A DNA stretch of 64,000 nucleotides from an uncultured Gilliamella sp. (GTDB taxonomy: Bacteria; Pseudomonadota; Gammaproteobacteria; Enterobacterales; Orbaceae): assembly GCA_946482005.1 (NCBI GenBank), contig CAMLPV010000003.1, forward strand, positions 121,828-185,827. The letters run 5' to 3'. Numbering within the stretch: position 1 is the stretch's first letter; every line of letters starts with the position of its first letter. The position numbers and the translations under genes are program-made. The notes under the pieces were generated by a model that ran no database searches, had not been told where the DNA came from, and was given only the letters and a program-made list of their open reading frames with translations. Positions 1-8,694 of the stretch are shown here, one piece after another.

Positions 1-1
1 C

Positions 2-1684
2 AAAGATGGTGCTTATGTGCGTGAACATTTCTTTGGTAAATATCCGGAAACCGCTGAATTAGTCAAAGATATGTCTGACGCCGAAATCTTTAGACTTAAC
101 CGTGGTGGTCAAGATCCAGAAAAAATGTTTGCCGCCTTTGCCAGAGCAAAAGAGACTAAAGGTCGACCAACTGTAATTTTAGCTCACACTATTAAAGGAT
201 ATGGTATGGGCGAAGCCGCAGAAGCGAAAAACATTGCTCACCAAGTCAAAAAAATGAATATGGATGGTGTTCGTCATGTTCGTGACTTCTTTAATATTCC
301 GGTAACTGATGAAGCACTTGAAAAATTACCTTACATCAAATTTGAAGAACATACTCCAGAATACAAATATATTCATGAACGTCGTCAAGCATTACATGGT
401 TATGTACCTTCAAGATTAACCAAATTCTCAGGAACAGTTTCGATTCCTCCATTAAGCGAATTTGCTCCGTTACTTGAAGCTCAATCCAAAGAAATTTCAA
501 CCACTATCGCTTTTGTGCGGGCGCTTAACATCATGCTAAAAGATAAGGATTTAGCACCGCGATTAGTGCCAATTCTGGCTGATGAAGCACGTACTTTTGG
601 TATGGAAGGTCTATTCCGCCAAATTGGTATTTATAACCCACATGGTCAACAGTATACCCCACAAGATAAAGAGCAGGTTGCTTACTATCGTGAAGACGAG
701 AAAGGACAAATTCTGCAAGAAGGTATAAATGAGTGTGGTGCAACAGCATCATGGCTAGCGGCGGCGACATCCTACAGTAATAATGATTTCCCGATGATTC
801 CTTTCTACATTTATTACTCGATGTTTGGTTTCCAACGTGTTGGTGATTTAATGTGGGCAGCAGGCGATCAACAAGCGCGTGGCTTTATGATTGGTGGGAC
901 TTCAGGTCGGACAACATTAAACGGTGAAGGTTTACAACACCAAGATGGTCATAGCCATATCCAAGCATTAACCATTCCGAACTGTTTATCATACGATCCA
1001 GCCTATGCTTATGAAGTGGCAGTTATTATGCAAGATGGCTTACGTCGTATGTATGGTGAACAGGAAAATGTTTACTATTACATTACCACCCTTAATGAAA
1101 ACTATGCCCAACCGGCAATGCCTGAAGGTGCGCAAGAGGGGATTTGTCGAGGTATCTACAAACTCGATACCGTAGAAGGGCAACAAGGGAAACCAACTGT
1201 ACAATTATTAGGCTCGGGGTCAATGCTGCGACATGTTCGTGAAGCGGCGGATATTTTGGCTAAAAACTATGGTGTTAGCTCAGACGTTTACAGTGTCACT
1301 TCATTTACGCTACTGGCTCGTGATGGTCAAGATTGTGAGCGTTACAACATGTTACATCCAAGCGAACCAGCCAAAGTGCCTTATGTTGCTCAAATAATGA
1401 ATAACAACCCTGCTGTTGTTTCAACTGATTATATGAAACTTTATGCCGAACAAATTCGTGGATTTGTACCAGCAGAAAGCTACCGGGTACTAGGCACCGA
1501 TGGATTCGGTCGTAGTGATAGTCGGGAAAATTTACGTCATCATTTTGAAGTCGATGCATCTTATGTGGTGATTGCCGCATTAGGAGAACTAGCTAAACGT
1601 GGTGATATTCAAGCAAGTATTGTTGAAGACGCGATTAAAAAGTTCGAAATCAATGCAGACAAACTCAATCCACGTATTGCATAA
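2..1684 (+). CDS. aceE: Pyruvate dehydrogenase E1 component (5' end outside window)
   Basis: This is the C-terminal roughly 560 residues of the homodimeric thiamine-diphosphate E1 subunit, which decarboxylates pyruvate and acetylates the lipoyl groups of AceF. The reading frame is open to the left edge (the codons before the GTG at 17 read KDGAYV), so that GTG is an internal valine and not a start. The sequence follows E. coli AceE (887 residues) almost without gaps, for example in the GGTSGRTTLNGEGLQH stretch, the DEARTFGMEGLFRQIG stretch and the C-terminal GTDGFGRSDSRENLRHHF stretch. It is followed after 12 bases by aceF, as in the usual pdh operon. Identification is very secure; the N-terminal third is missing only because of the window edge. 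Confidence 0.97.
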   Translation, partial: KDGAYVREHFFGKYPETAELVKDMSDAEIFRLNRGGQDPEKMFAAFARAKETKGRPTVILAHTIKGYGMGEAAEAKNIAHQVKKMNMDGVRHVRDFFNIPVTDEALEKLPYIKFEEHTPEYKYIHERRQALHGYVPSRLTKFSGTVSIPPLSEFAPLLEAQSKEISTTIAFVRALNIMLKDKDLAPRLVPILADEARTFGMEGLFRQIGIYNPHGQQYTPQDKEQVAYYREDEKGQILQEGINECGATASWLAAATSYSNNDFPMIPFYIYYSMFGFQRVGDLMWAAGDQQARGFMIGGTSGRTTLNGEGLQHQDGHSHIQALTIPNCLSYDPAYAYEVAVIMQDGLRRMYGEQENVYYYITTLNENYAQPAMPEGAQEGICRGIYKLDTVEGQQGKPTVQLLGSGSMLRHVREAADILAKNYGVSSDVYSVTSFTLLARDGQDCERYNMLHPSEPAKVPYVAQIMNNNPAVVSTDYMKLYAEQIRGFVPAESYRVLGTDGFGRSDSRENLRHHFEVDASYVVIAALGELAKRGDIQASIVEDAIKKFEINADKLNPRIA

Positions 1685-1696
1685 GAGGTAAAAATA

Positions 1697-3328
1697 ATGA
1701 GTATTGAAATAAAATTACCCGATATCGGAAGTGATGAAGTTGAAGTAACTGAAATTCTGGTTAAAGTCGGCGACAAAGTGGATGTAGATCAATCGTTATT
1801 GACCGTCGAAGGTGATAAAGCATCGATGGAAATACCGGCACCACAAGCCGGGATTGTAAAGTCGATCATCGTAAAAGTTGGCGACAAAGTGACAACCGGT
1901 GTGAGTATTATGCAATTTGACGAAATCGGTTCGAGTGTGTCAACAGATCCAACACCAACGGTTTCAACAGCTACTTCAACGACAGCTCCTGCTCCCGCTC
2001 CAGCATCCGCGTCGAGCAATGGACAAATTGTTGATGTTAATGTCCCAGACATAGGTGGTGATGAAGTCGAAGTGACCGAAATTTTAGTTAAAGTTGGTGA
2101 TTCAGTTTCGGTTGATGATTCACTAATTACGGTGGAAGGTGACAAAGCCTCGATGGAAGTACCGGCAACAATGGCGGGTACGGTAAAAAATATCGTTGTA
2201 AAAATTGGCGACAAAGTCAAAACTGGATCTAAAATAATGGAGTTTGAAACAGCGGCTAGTAGTGCGCCGGCGAAAGCCGATTCAGCTCCTGTAGTGGCTG
2301 AAAAACCGGTTGCTCCAGCTTCGATTGCCAATAATAACAGTAGTAACAATAACAACAGTAGCAATAATGCTTCGGCATCAGTATCAGCTACCAATGAATT
2401 TGTAGAAAATGATGCTTATGCCCATGCCACACCTTCAATCCGCCGATTAGCGCGCGAGTTTGGTATTAATCTTGCCAAAGTACAACCAACTGGCCCTAAA
2501 CATCGTGTATTACGTGAAGATATTCAAAATTACGTAAAAAATGCGGTAAAACAATCCGAAAATGGCGGAACTGGTGGAGCATTACCAGGTTTATTACCTT
2601 GGCCGAAAGTTGATTTTAGTAAGTTTGGTGAAGTTGAATCTTTACCACTAACCAAGATCCAAAAAGTATCAGGTGCCAACTTACATCGTAACTGGGTAAT
2701 GATTCCACATGTTACTGAGTTTGATGAAACTGACATCACTGAACTAGAAGCTTTCCGTAAGCAGCAAAATGCTGAGGCAGAAAAGAAAAAACTCGATCTC
2801 AAAATTACCCCATTAGTGTTTATCATGAAAGCTGTAGCCAGTGCGTTAACTGCTTATCCGCGTTTTAATAGCTCGCTATCAGAAGATGCACAAACCCTTA
2901 TCGTCAAAAAATATATCAACATTGGCGTAGCAGTTGACACGCCAAATGGCTTAGTTGTGCCAGTATTTAAAGATGTGAACAAAAAAGGTATTGTGGAACT
3001 CTCGAAAGAGCTGGCGGAAATCTCCAAGAAAGCGCGTGACGGTAAACTCACCGGTAGTGATATGCAAGGTGGTTGTTTCACTATTTCCAGCCTTGGTGGC
3101 ATCGGAACGACCGCATTTACCCCAATTGTTAATGCGCCAGAAGTGGGTATTCTCGGTGTATCTCGTTCAACTATGAAACCTGTTTGGAATGGCAAAGAAT
3201 TTACACCACGCCTAATGTTACCTTTATCATTATCCTTTGATCATCGTGTGATTGATGGTGCAGATGGTGCTCGCTTCTTAAGCCATATTGTTAATGTTTT
3301 ATCCGACTTACGTCGACTAGTGATGTAG
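1697..3328 (+). CDS. aceF: Dihydrolipoamide acetyltransferase (E2) of pyruvate dehydrogenase
   Basis: E2 core of the pyruvate dehydrogenase complex; it transfers the acetyl group from lipoyl to coenzyme A. Two lipoyl domains are visible, each with a GDKASME motif (lipoyl lysines K41 and K150). They are joined by Ala/Pro-rich linkers, and a Ser/Asn-rich linker follows at about residues 211-230. Next come a peripheral subunit-binding domain ([15 protein letters not shown]) and the catalytic domain with DHRVIDG (His516). At 543 residues it is shorter than E. coli AceF (630) because it has two rather than three lipoyl domains. The ATG at 1697 has an AGAGGTAA Shine-Dalgarno region just upstream. 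It is cotranscribed with aceE and lpd. Confidence 0.97.
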   Translation: MSIEIKLPDIGSDEVEVTEILVKVGDKVDVDQSLLTVEGDKASMEIPAPQAGIVKSIIVKVGDKVTTGVSIMQFDEIGSSVSTDPTPTVSTATSTTAPAPAPASASSNGQIVDVNVPDIGGDEVEVTEILVKVGDSVSVDDSLITVEGDKASMEVPATMAGTVKNIVVKIGDKVKTGSKIMEFETAASSAPAKADSAPVVAEKPVAPASIANNNSSNNNNSSNNASASVSATNEFVENDAYAHATPSIRRLAREFGINLAKVQPTGPKHRVLREDIQNYVKNAVKQSENGGTGGALPGLLPWPKVDFSKFGEVESLPLTKIQKVSGANLHRNWVMIPHVTEFDETDITELEAFRKQQNAEAEKKKLDLKITPLVFIMKAVASALTAYPRFNSSLSEDAQTLIVKKYINIGVAVDTPNGLVVPVFKDVNKKGIVELSKELAEISKKARDGKLTGSDMQGGCFTISSLGGIGTTAFTPIVNAPEVGILGVSRSTMKPVWNGKEFTPRLMLPLSLSFDHRVIDGADGARFLSHIVNVLSDLRRLVM

Positions 3329-3342
3329 TGGAGGAGATCGAT

Positions 3343-4767
3343 ATGAGTCAAGACGTTAAAACACAACTCGTTGTATTAGGTGCCGGACCAGCCGGTTACT
3401 CCGCTGCCTTCCGTGCTGCTGATCTTGGATTGGAAGTAACATTGGTCGAACGTTATTCTACTTTAGGTGGTGTTTGTCTCAATGTGGGGTGCATTCCCTC
3501 CAAAGCATTACTTCATGTTGCTAAAGTGATGGATGAAGCAAAATCTCTCACTGAGCATGGAATCCATTTTGGTACACCAAAACTGGAACTCGACAAAGTT
3601 CGTGATTGGAAAGAAAAGGTTATCAACCAGCTGACCAACGGACTTGCTGGCATGGCCAAAATGCGTAAAGTCAATGTTATACAGGGTGAAGCACAATTTA
3701 CTGATAGTCACACAATGGAGGTGACATCGGCAAAAGGCATCACCAAAATTACCTTTGACAATGCGATTATTGCTGCTGGTTCAAGGCCAATAACCTTACC
3801 ATTTATTCCTCATGACGATCCGCGTATATGGGATTCAACAGATGCGCTAGCATTAACCACCATCCCTAAAAAATTACTCTTAATGGGTGGCGGTATTATC
3901 GGTCTCGAAATGGGAACAGTTTATCATGCATTGGGTTCAGAAGTAGATGTTGTTGAAATGCTAGATCAGGTGATCCCCGCTGCGGATAAAGATGTGGTGA
4001 AAGTCTTTAGCAAACAAATCCAACAAAAGTTCACTTTACGTTTAGAAACTAAAGTGAGTACTGTTGAAGCTAAACATGATGCTATCTACGTCACCATGGA
4101 GAAGAAAGATGGAACCATCGAAACGCATACTTACGATGCAGTACTGGTGGCAATAGGCCGTGCGCCAAATGGCAAACTTATCAGCGCTGAAAAAGCGGGG
4201 GTTAATGTGACCGACCGCGGTTTTATTGAAGTAGATAAGCAAATGCGAACTAATGTACCTCATATTTACGCCATTGGTGATATTGTCGGGCAACCAATGC
4301 TGGCTCATAAAGGTGTTCATGAAGGTCATGTTGCAGCTGAAGTCATAGCTGGTAAAAACCATTTCTTCGATCCGAAAACTATACCATCAATTGCTTATAC
4401 CGAACCAGAAGTTGCATGGGTAGGGTTAACCGAAAAAGAAGCCGAGGCAAAAGGTATCGATTATGAGGTAGCTATATTCCCATGGGCAGCATCAGGGCGA
4501 GCGATTGCATCTGATTGTTCACAGGGGATGACTAAACTAATTTTCAATAAAGCGGATAATCGTCTTCTAGGTGGGGCAGTAGTGGGAGCCAATGGTGGAG
4601 AACTACTTGGGGAAATTACTCTGGCCGTTGAAATGGGTTGTGATGCAGAAGATATTGCACTCACCATTCATGCACATCCAACCTTACATGAATCAATTGG
4701 CCTCGCGTCAGAAATTTATGAAGGATCGGTAACTGATTTGCCGAATGCGAAAGCAGTTAAAAAATAG
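3343..4767 (+). CDS. lpd: Dihydrolipoyl dehydrogenase (E3)
   Basis: FAD/NAD disulfide oxidoreductase that reoxidises dihydrolipoamide for the pyruvate and probably the 2-oxoglutarate dehydrogenase complexes. Visible are the N-terminal FAD-binding GAGPAGYSAA, the redox disulfide CLNVGC (Cys45 and Cys50), the NAD-binding GGGIIGLEMG, the second FAD motif YAIGD and the C-terminal catalytic HAHPTLHES. The open frame extends up to a GTG at 3328 that overlaps the aceF stop. I chose the ATG at 3343 because GAGGAG lies six bases before it and the protein then begins MSQDVKTQ like known Lpd proteins. That gives 474 residues, the normal length. It is the last gene of the operon and is followed by a strong terminator. 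Confidence 0.97.
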   Translation: MSQDVKTQLVVLGAGPAGYSAAFRAADLGLEVTLVERYSTLGGVCLNVGCIPSKALLHVAKVMDEAKSLTEHGIHFGTPKLELDKVRDWKEKVINQLTNGLAGMAKMRKVNVIQGEAQFTDSHTMEVTSAKGITKITFDNAIIAAGSRPITLPFIPHDDPRIWDSTDALALTTIPKKLLLMGGGIIGLEMGTVYHALGSEVDVVEMLDQVIPAADKDVVKVFSKQIQQKFTLRLETKVSTVEAKHDAIYVTMEKKDGTIETHTYDAVLVAIGRAPNGKLISAEKAGVNVTDRGFIEVDKQMRTNVPHIYAIGDIVGQPMLAHKGVHEGHVAAEVIAGKNHFFDPKTIPSIAYTEPEVAWVGLTEKEAEAKGIDYEVAIFPWAASGRAIASDCSQGMTKLIFNKADNRLLGGAVVGANGGELLGEITLAVEMGCDAEDIALTIHAHPTLHESIGLASEIYEGSVTDLPNAKAVKK

Positions 4768-4798
4768 AGACTATTTATTTTATTGTTATTAATGCAAT

Positions 4799-4830
4799 AA
4801 TGCCGTTAGTTTGCTAACGGCATTTTATTT
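4799..4830 (+). terminator. Rho-independent terminator of the aceEF-lpd operon
   Basis: A perfect 11-bp stem (4799-4809 pairing with 4814-4824), a TTTG loop and a T-rich tail, 31 bases after the lpd stop codon. Confidence 0.9.
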
Positions 4831-4871
4831 TGCTAATCAAAATTATCAAAAAATTAAAATATTCATTAAAA

Positions 4872-5105
4872 TTAATATGTTGGTTTATAAACTTGATAGG
4901 TGTCTAAATCAATAACATAATCAACTATAATATATTCATCATAGGGATAAACATTGAAGCCAAATTGAATACAAAAGAAATCTACGAAATTATCGGTACC
5001 AAACTCATTAATAATCTTCATCATGCGATTTTTTAGTTGGCCAATATTTCTAACTTTACCGGAAATAAGTGTATTTCCGTAATAACTTTCAACTTCAATA
5101 ATCAT
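4872..5105 (-). CDS. Small hypothetical protein (77 aa)
   Basis: A 77-residue reading frame with no recognised family. It is acidic and rich in Tyr, Ile and Asp, with no signal peptide or membrane segment; the composition suggests a small alpha/beta cytosolic protein. No clear Shine-Dalgarno sequence is visible before the ATG. It lies convergent to lpd, alone on its strand. The coherent protein-like composition argues for a real gene, but the weak start signal and short length leave room for doubt. The 200 bases beyond its start (5106-5313) hold nothing else I recognise. Confidence 0.45.
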   Translation of the reverse strand: MIIEVESYYGNTLISGKVRNIGQLKNRMMKIINEFGTDNFVDFFCIQFGFNVYPYDEYIIVDYVIDLDTYQVYKPTY

Positions 5106-5313
5106 CTTGCTAAAGCGCTAACTTATTCTTTAATTATTCATAAAATTATCGGTTATTGTTGATTCAAAAACTCAGTTAATCTTAATAGAAAAATGTGAGA
5201 AAGAGGCGTTTTTAAATAAAAATAACCCACTAATTTTAAGATAAATATAAAAAATAACCTTATATTAACGATTATTCCGCTATTAAGCTATTAAATCCAT
5301 AAGATTGAATATA

Positions 5314-5400
5314 TTGTCATACCAAAATTTAATAATTTCCCTCTATTAAAAATAATTAATCGCCGTTTTAGCCATTTATTTTTTAAATTTGGTATGCCAA
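5314..5400. promoter_or_regulatory. Paired GntR/FadR-type operator candidates
   Basis: Two similar sites face each other: TTGTCATACCAA at 5314-5325 and TTGGTATGCCAA at 5389-5400. They are about 75 bases apart, with longer inverted arms (CATACCAAAATTTAA against TTAAATTTGGTATG). The second site is itself a near palindrome of the TGGTAT-type sequences used by FadR-subfamily GntR proteins. They lie just upstream of the CRP box of the PTS unit whose last neighbour encodes such a regulator (8695). Binding is inferred. Confidence 0.45.
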
Positions 5401-5453
5401 TAAATGATATTTGTCACATTTTTAGAAATTAGTGGGATTCCAATTTGGTGTGT

Positions 5454-5493
5454 TGTGAGAGTGATCACAGATTCACTTACTTATAAGTATTAT
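5454..5493 (+). promoter_or_regulatory. CRP site and class II-type promoter of the beta-glucoside PTS unit
   Basis: TGTGAGAGTGATCACA at 5454-5469 matches all ten conserved bases of the CRP box (TGTGA-N6-TCACA). A TATTAT -10 hexamer sits at 5488-5493, which puts the box about 40 bases before the predicted start of transcription, as in class II CRP promoters. An AGATTCACT/AGTGAATCT inverted repeat (5469-5477 and 5506-5514) spans the -10 and the likely transcription start. This position also argues against translation starting at 5404. Confidence 0.8.
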
Positions 5494-5544
5494 TTTTTGC
5501 TTGTCAGTGAATCTCATCCATCCCTCAAATTGGAGATAGTAAAT

Positions 5545-6846
5545 ATGTCTAGAGTAAATGAAGTTATTGATAAGCTAGGAAAATTTGCTAATAAATTTAA
5601 TAGTTTAAGATATATAATGGCAATTAAAGCTGCATTTATTACCTTAATGCCAGTGATTATTGTCGGTGCATTTGCAGTATTGATGTCCAATATTGTATTT
5701 GATAGACAAAATGGATTAGCCTATTTTGACAGCTTATCTTTTTTAGCGATACTCAAACCTATAGCTAGTAATTTAAATTATGCAACGTTAAATTTTCTAA
5801 CCATTGGGGCAGTATTTTTGATAGCCATCGAATTAGGGCGGATAAATGGTAATAAAACCTTATTTCCTGGGTTGCTGGCAATAATTTGTTTTATCTCTGT
5901 GCAACCAACATTCACAGAAGTAGTTGTTGAAGGGCAAAAATTTCAAGTCACTAATGTGTTAGCTCGGCAGTTTACTGATACCAAAAGTCTTTTTCTTGGT
6001 ATGTTTATCGCTATTATCTCTGTAGAAATATACTCGAAATTATTAAAAGTAGATAAATTAAGAGTAAAAATGCCCGATAGTGTGCCATCTAATGTTTCAG
6101 CTTCATTTTCTGCACTCATTCCCGCAATATTGACGACTTCATTGGTCGCTGCTTTCGGTTTTGTTTTTTACAAATTAACTGGCATGTTCCTATATGACGC
6201 CATTTATAAAGTTGTTCAACAACCGCTAGAGTCAGTCATGCAAAGTTTGCCGGGACTATTGTTATTAATGTTTGTAGCACAAATATTTTGGGTGATAGGG
6301 ATTCATGGTAATCAAATGATAAAACCGATTCGAGAACCGTTATTACTCGGTGCAATTATGGTTAACATGAGCGATTTTGAACAGGGAATTGAACCCACGA
6401 ATATTATTACCATGCCGTTTTGGGATGTTTATATGAGCATTGGTGGATCAGGTTGTACTTTTGGGTTACTTATCGCTATTTTTATTGCTATAAAACGCAA
6501 AGAGATGAGAGAAATCGCTAAATTATCGCTTGGCCCTGGCATTTTTAATATTAATGAGCCCGTTATTTTTGGTTTGCCAATAATGTTAAATCCGATTTTG
6601 GCCATTCCTTTTATTATTACTCCACTAGTTACTGGCACAATTGGCTATATCGCTACCAGTATCGGTTTTGCTGGTAAAGCTGTGGTGATGGTTCCTTGGA
6701 CTACACCGCCAATTATCAGTGCTTATCTGTCAACCGCTGGATCGCTAGGTGCGGTGGTGACACAAATATTCTGCATTCTTATCGCTATTTTGATCTATCT
6801 ACCTTTCCTAAAAATAGCGGCAAAACGGTCTAAACTTCAATCCTAA
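5545..6846 (+). CDS. PTS EIIC, lactose/cellobiose family
   Basis: Membrane channel component of a sugar phosphotransferase system of the lactose/N,N'-diacetylchitobiose/cellobiose family, which takes up and phosphorylates beta-linked disaccharides or aryl-beta-glucosides. It is highly hydrophobic with about ten membrane segments. It has the family-like IGIHGNQMIKPIREPL stretch and the FNINEPVIFGLPIMLNP signature near residues 336-350. The open frame begins at 5404, but I start at the ATG at 5545 because TGGAG precedes it by nine bases and the CRP promoter lies between. That gives 433 residues, typical for ChbC/CelB. GH1 and IIB genes follow; no IIA gene is present nearby. The exact sugar cannot be read from the sequence. 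Confidence 0.9.
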   Translation: MSRVNEVIDKLGKFANKFNSLRYIMAIKAAFITLMPVIIVGAFAVLMSNIVFDRQNGLAYFDSLSFLAILKPIASNLNYATLNFLTIGAVFLIAIELGRINGNKTLFPGLLAIICFISVQPTFTEVVVEGQKFQVTNVLARQFTDTKSLFLGMFIAIISVEIYSKLLKVDKLRVKMPDSVPSNVSASFSALIPAILTTSLVAAFGFVFYKLTGMFLYDAIYKVVQQPLESVMQSLPGLLLLMFVAQIFWVIGIHGNQMIKPIREPLLLGAIMVNMSDFEQGIEPTNIITMPFWDVYMSIGGSGCTFGLLIAIFIAIKRKEMREIAKLSLGPGIFNINEPVIFGLPIMLNPILAIPFIITPLVTGTIGYIATSIGFAGKAVVMVPWTTPPIISAYLSTAGSLGAVVTQIFCILIAILIYLPFLKIAAKRSKLQS

Positions 6847-6874
6847 TTAGGATAAATATTCAAGGAGTACAATC

Positions 6875-8302
6875 ATGAGTAAATTAACGATGGATATCCC
6901 GAAAAATTTTATTTTAGGTGCTTCAACTTCTGCATGGCAAACTGAAGGCTGGTGTGGAAAGAGAGAGAATCAGGATTCATATTTAGATATTTGGTATAAA
7001 AATGATCGTAACGTTTGGCATGATGGGTATGGTCCTGCCGTTGCCACCGATTTAATCAATCGTTATCAAGAAGAAGTTGAATTAATGAAGCAAATAGGGA
7101 TCACTCACTATCGAACTTCAATCAACTGGTCGCGTTTCTTGACTGACTATGAGAATGCCACTGTCGATGAAGACTATGCCAAATACTATGATAATTTCCT
7201 CAACCAAATTGTTGAAAATGGCATCGTTCCAATGCTCTGTTTAGAACATTATGAAGTTCCTGCTGAATTATTTAATCAATATGGTGGCTGGAATTCGAAA
7301 CATGTCGTCGAACTTTTTGTTAAATTTGCCGAAAAAGTCTTTGAACGTTACCACCATGTGGTAAAACGGTGGTTTGTTTTCAATGAACCGATCGTCATTC
7401 AAACCAGAGTGTATTTAGATGCTGAACGTTGGCCTTATGAACAAAATACCAATAAGTGGATGCAGTGGAATCACCATAAAAATTTAGCTACTGCCAAAGT
7501 TGTTCAGCTATTTCGTCAAAAAAATTATGAAGGTAGTGTTGGCACAATATTAAATCCGGAGGTTACCTATCCTCGCTCTTCATCTAAAGACGATCTACAA
7601 GCCGCTAAAATGTATGATCTTTTTTATAATCGAGTGTTTCTTGATCCTGCATTTAACGGTGAATATCCTCAAGAACTTATTGATTTATTGGCTAAACATC
7701 AAGTTCAGTGGGACTATAATGAACAAGAACTTGAAATCATTAAACAATTTCGTGTCGATGAAGTCGCAATTAATTTATATTTTCCTCATCGAGTTAAAGC
7801 ACCAACCAAACAATGGCACAAGGATGCCGCATTTCATCCGGCTTTCTATTATGAATCTTTCGAGTTGCCTGGAAGAAAAATGAACAAATCGAGAGGTTGG
7901 GAAATTTACCCTAAAATTGTTTACGATTTTGCCATGCGAGTGAAACAAGAATATAACAATCAATCGTGGTTTATCTGTGAAAATGGCATGGGAATTGAAG
8001 ATGAAAAACGATTTAAAAATAATCAAGGAATGATTCAAGACGATTATCGAATTGATTTTATTTCACAGCATCTTTATTGGACGCTTAAAGCCATTGAGGA
8101 TGGCACTAATTGTGGTGGTTATATGTTATGGTCATTTACTGATAATGTTTCACCAATGAATGCATTTAAAAATCGTTATGGATTGATAGAAATAGATCTT
8201 GAGCAAAACCGCAACAGAAGATTGAAAAAATCTGCATTATGGTTTGAAAATTTAATTAAAACACGTCAACTAACGGTAAATTTAGATGACGAAGACAAAT
8301 AA
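6875..8302 (+). CDS. Glycoside hydrolase family 1, probable 6-phospho-beta-glycosidase
   Basis: Retaining GH1 enzyme expected to split the phosphorylated disaccharide delivered by the neighbouring PTS. The acid/base is in FVFNEP (Glu171) and the nucleophile in ICENGMG (Glu369). The N-terminal GASTSAWQTEGW and TSINWSR are typical of GH1. Near the C terminus a Ser...Lys-Asn-Arg-Tyr-Gly loop (SPMNAFKNRYG) resembles the phosphate-binding loop of 6-phospho-glycosidases. An AAGGAG precedes the ATG by seven bases. It lies between the IIC and IIB genes of one operon, which supports a cytoplasmic phospho-sugar substrate. Glucosidase versus galactosidase specificity is undecided. It is clearly different from the second GH1 at 46516. 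Confidence 0.9.
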   Translation: MSKLTMDIPKNFILGASTSAWQTEGWCGKRENQDSYLDIWYKNDRNVWHDGYGPAVATDLINRYQEEVELMKQIGITHYRTSINWSRFLTDYENATVDEDYAKYYDNFLNQIVENGIVPMLCLEHYEVPAELFNQYGGWNSKHVVELFVKFAEKVFERYHHVVKRWFVFNEPIVIQTRVYLDAERWPYEQNTNKWMQWNHHKNLATAKVVQLFRQKNYEGSVGTILNPEVTYPRSSSKDDLQAAKMYDLFYNRVFLDPAFNGEYPQELIDLLAKHQVQWDYNEQELEIIKQFRVDEVAINLYFPHRVKAPTKQWHKDAAFHPAFYYESFELPGRKMNKSRGWEIYPKIVYDFAMRVKQEYNNQSWFICENGMGIEDEKRFKNNQGMIQDDYRIDFISQHLYWTLKAIEDGTNCGGYMLWSFTDNVSPMNAFKNRYGLIEIDLEQNRNRRLKKSALWFENLIKTRQLTVNLDDEDK

Positions 8303-8312
8303 GGAGCAAAAG

Positions 8313-8633
8313 ATGAAACAAGTTATTTTTGCCTGTGCAGGTGGCATGTCAACCTCATTATTAGTCAATAAAATTAGAAAAGAAGCACTCGAACGATCGC
8401 TAGACTTTGATTTTATCGCTATAAGCGAACAACTGTTGTATCAGCATCTTAATAGTGATAGTGATAATATTATTGCGGTATTGTTAGGACCTCAGATGAG
8501 ATTTGCTCTCGATGAAAGTAAAAAGCAAACGGAAAAATTTGGTATACCGATTGACATTATTGATCCTGTTGCTTATGGTACAATGAACGCAAGTAAAGTA
8601 TTAGATCAAATTTTGCAAATGATCAAAGCATAA
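8313..8633 (+). CDS. PTS EIIB, lactose/cellobiose family
   Basis: Small cytoplasmic phosphocarrier (106 residues) that passes phosphate from IIA to the sugar bound in IIC. The N-terminal FACAGGMSTSLLV holds the phosphorylated Cys8 in the P-loop typical of ChbB/CelA. The frame is open from 8286, overlapping the GH1 gene, but the ATG at 8313 has AAGGAG six bases upstream and gives the normal length. It closes the operon begun at 5545 and is followed by a hairpin terminator. Confidence 0.92.
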   Translation: MKQVIFACAGGMSTSLLVNKIRKEALERSLDFDFIAISEQLLYQHLNSDSDNIIAVLLGPQMRFALDESKKQTEKFGIPIDIIDPVAYGTMNASKVLDQILQMIKA

Positions 8634-8638
8634 TAATC

Positions 8639-8677
8639 AATACCAATCTTAGCAAAGTTAATGCTAAGGTTGGTATT
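8639..8677 (+). terminator. Hairpin terminator between the PTS unit and its regulator gene
   Basis: A 16-bp stem with one G-T pair (8639-8654 with 8662-8677) and a 7-base loop. The tail is only weakly T-rich. The stem carries TACCAATC/GGTTGGTA arms resembling the candidate GntR sites at 5314-5400, so it could also bind the regulator. It sits 17 bases before the regulator start. Confidence 0.6.
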
Positions 8678-8694
8678 TTAGCAGGAACCGGTGA

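Noticed and set aside
17..19. GTG as the start of the aceE fragment
   Set aside because: The frame is open further to the window edge with conserved AceE residues, so it is an internal valine.
1789..2394. Long minus-strand frame opposite aceF, with poly-Leu translation
   Set aside because: It is the shadow of the Asn/Ser/Ala-rich linker and lipoyl repeats on the other strand; no start signal or family.
5404..5544. N-terminal extension of the PTS IIC frame
   Set aside because: It would start upstream of the CRP-linked promoter, has no ribosome-binding site and is not part of the family; the ATG at 5545 is better.
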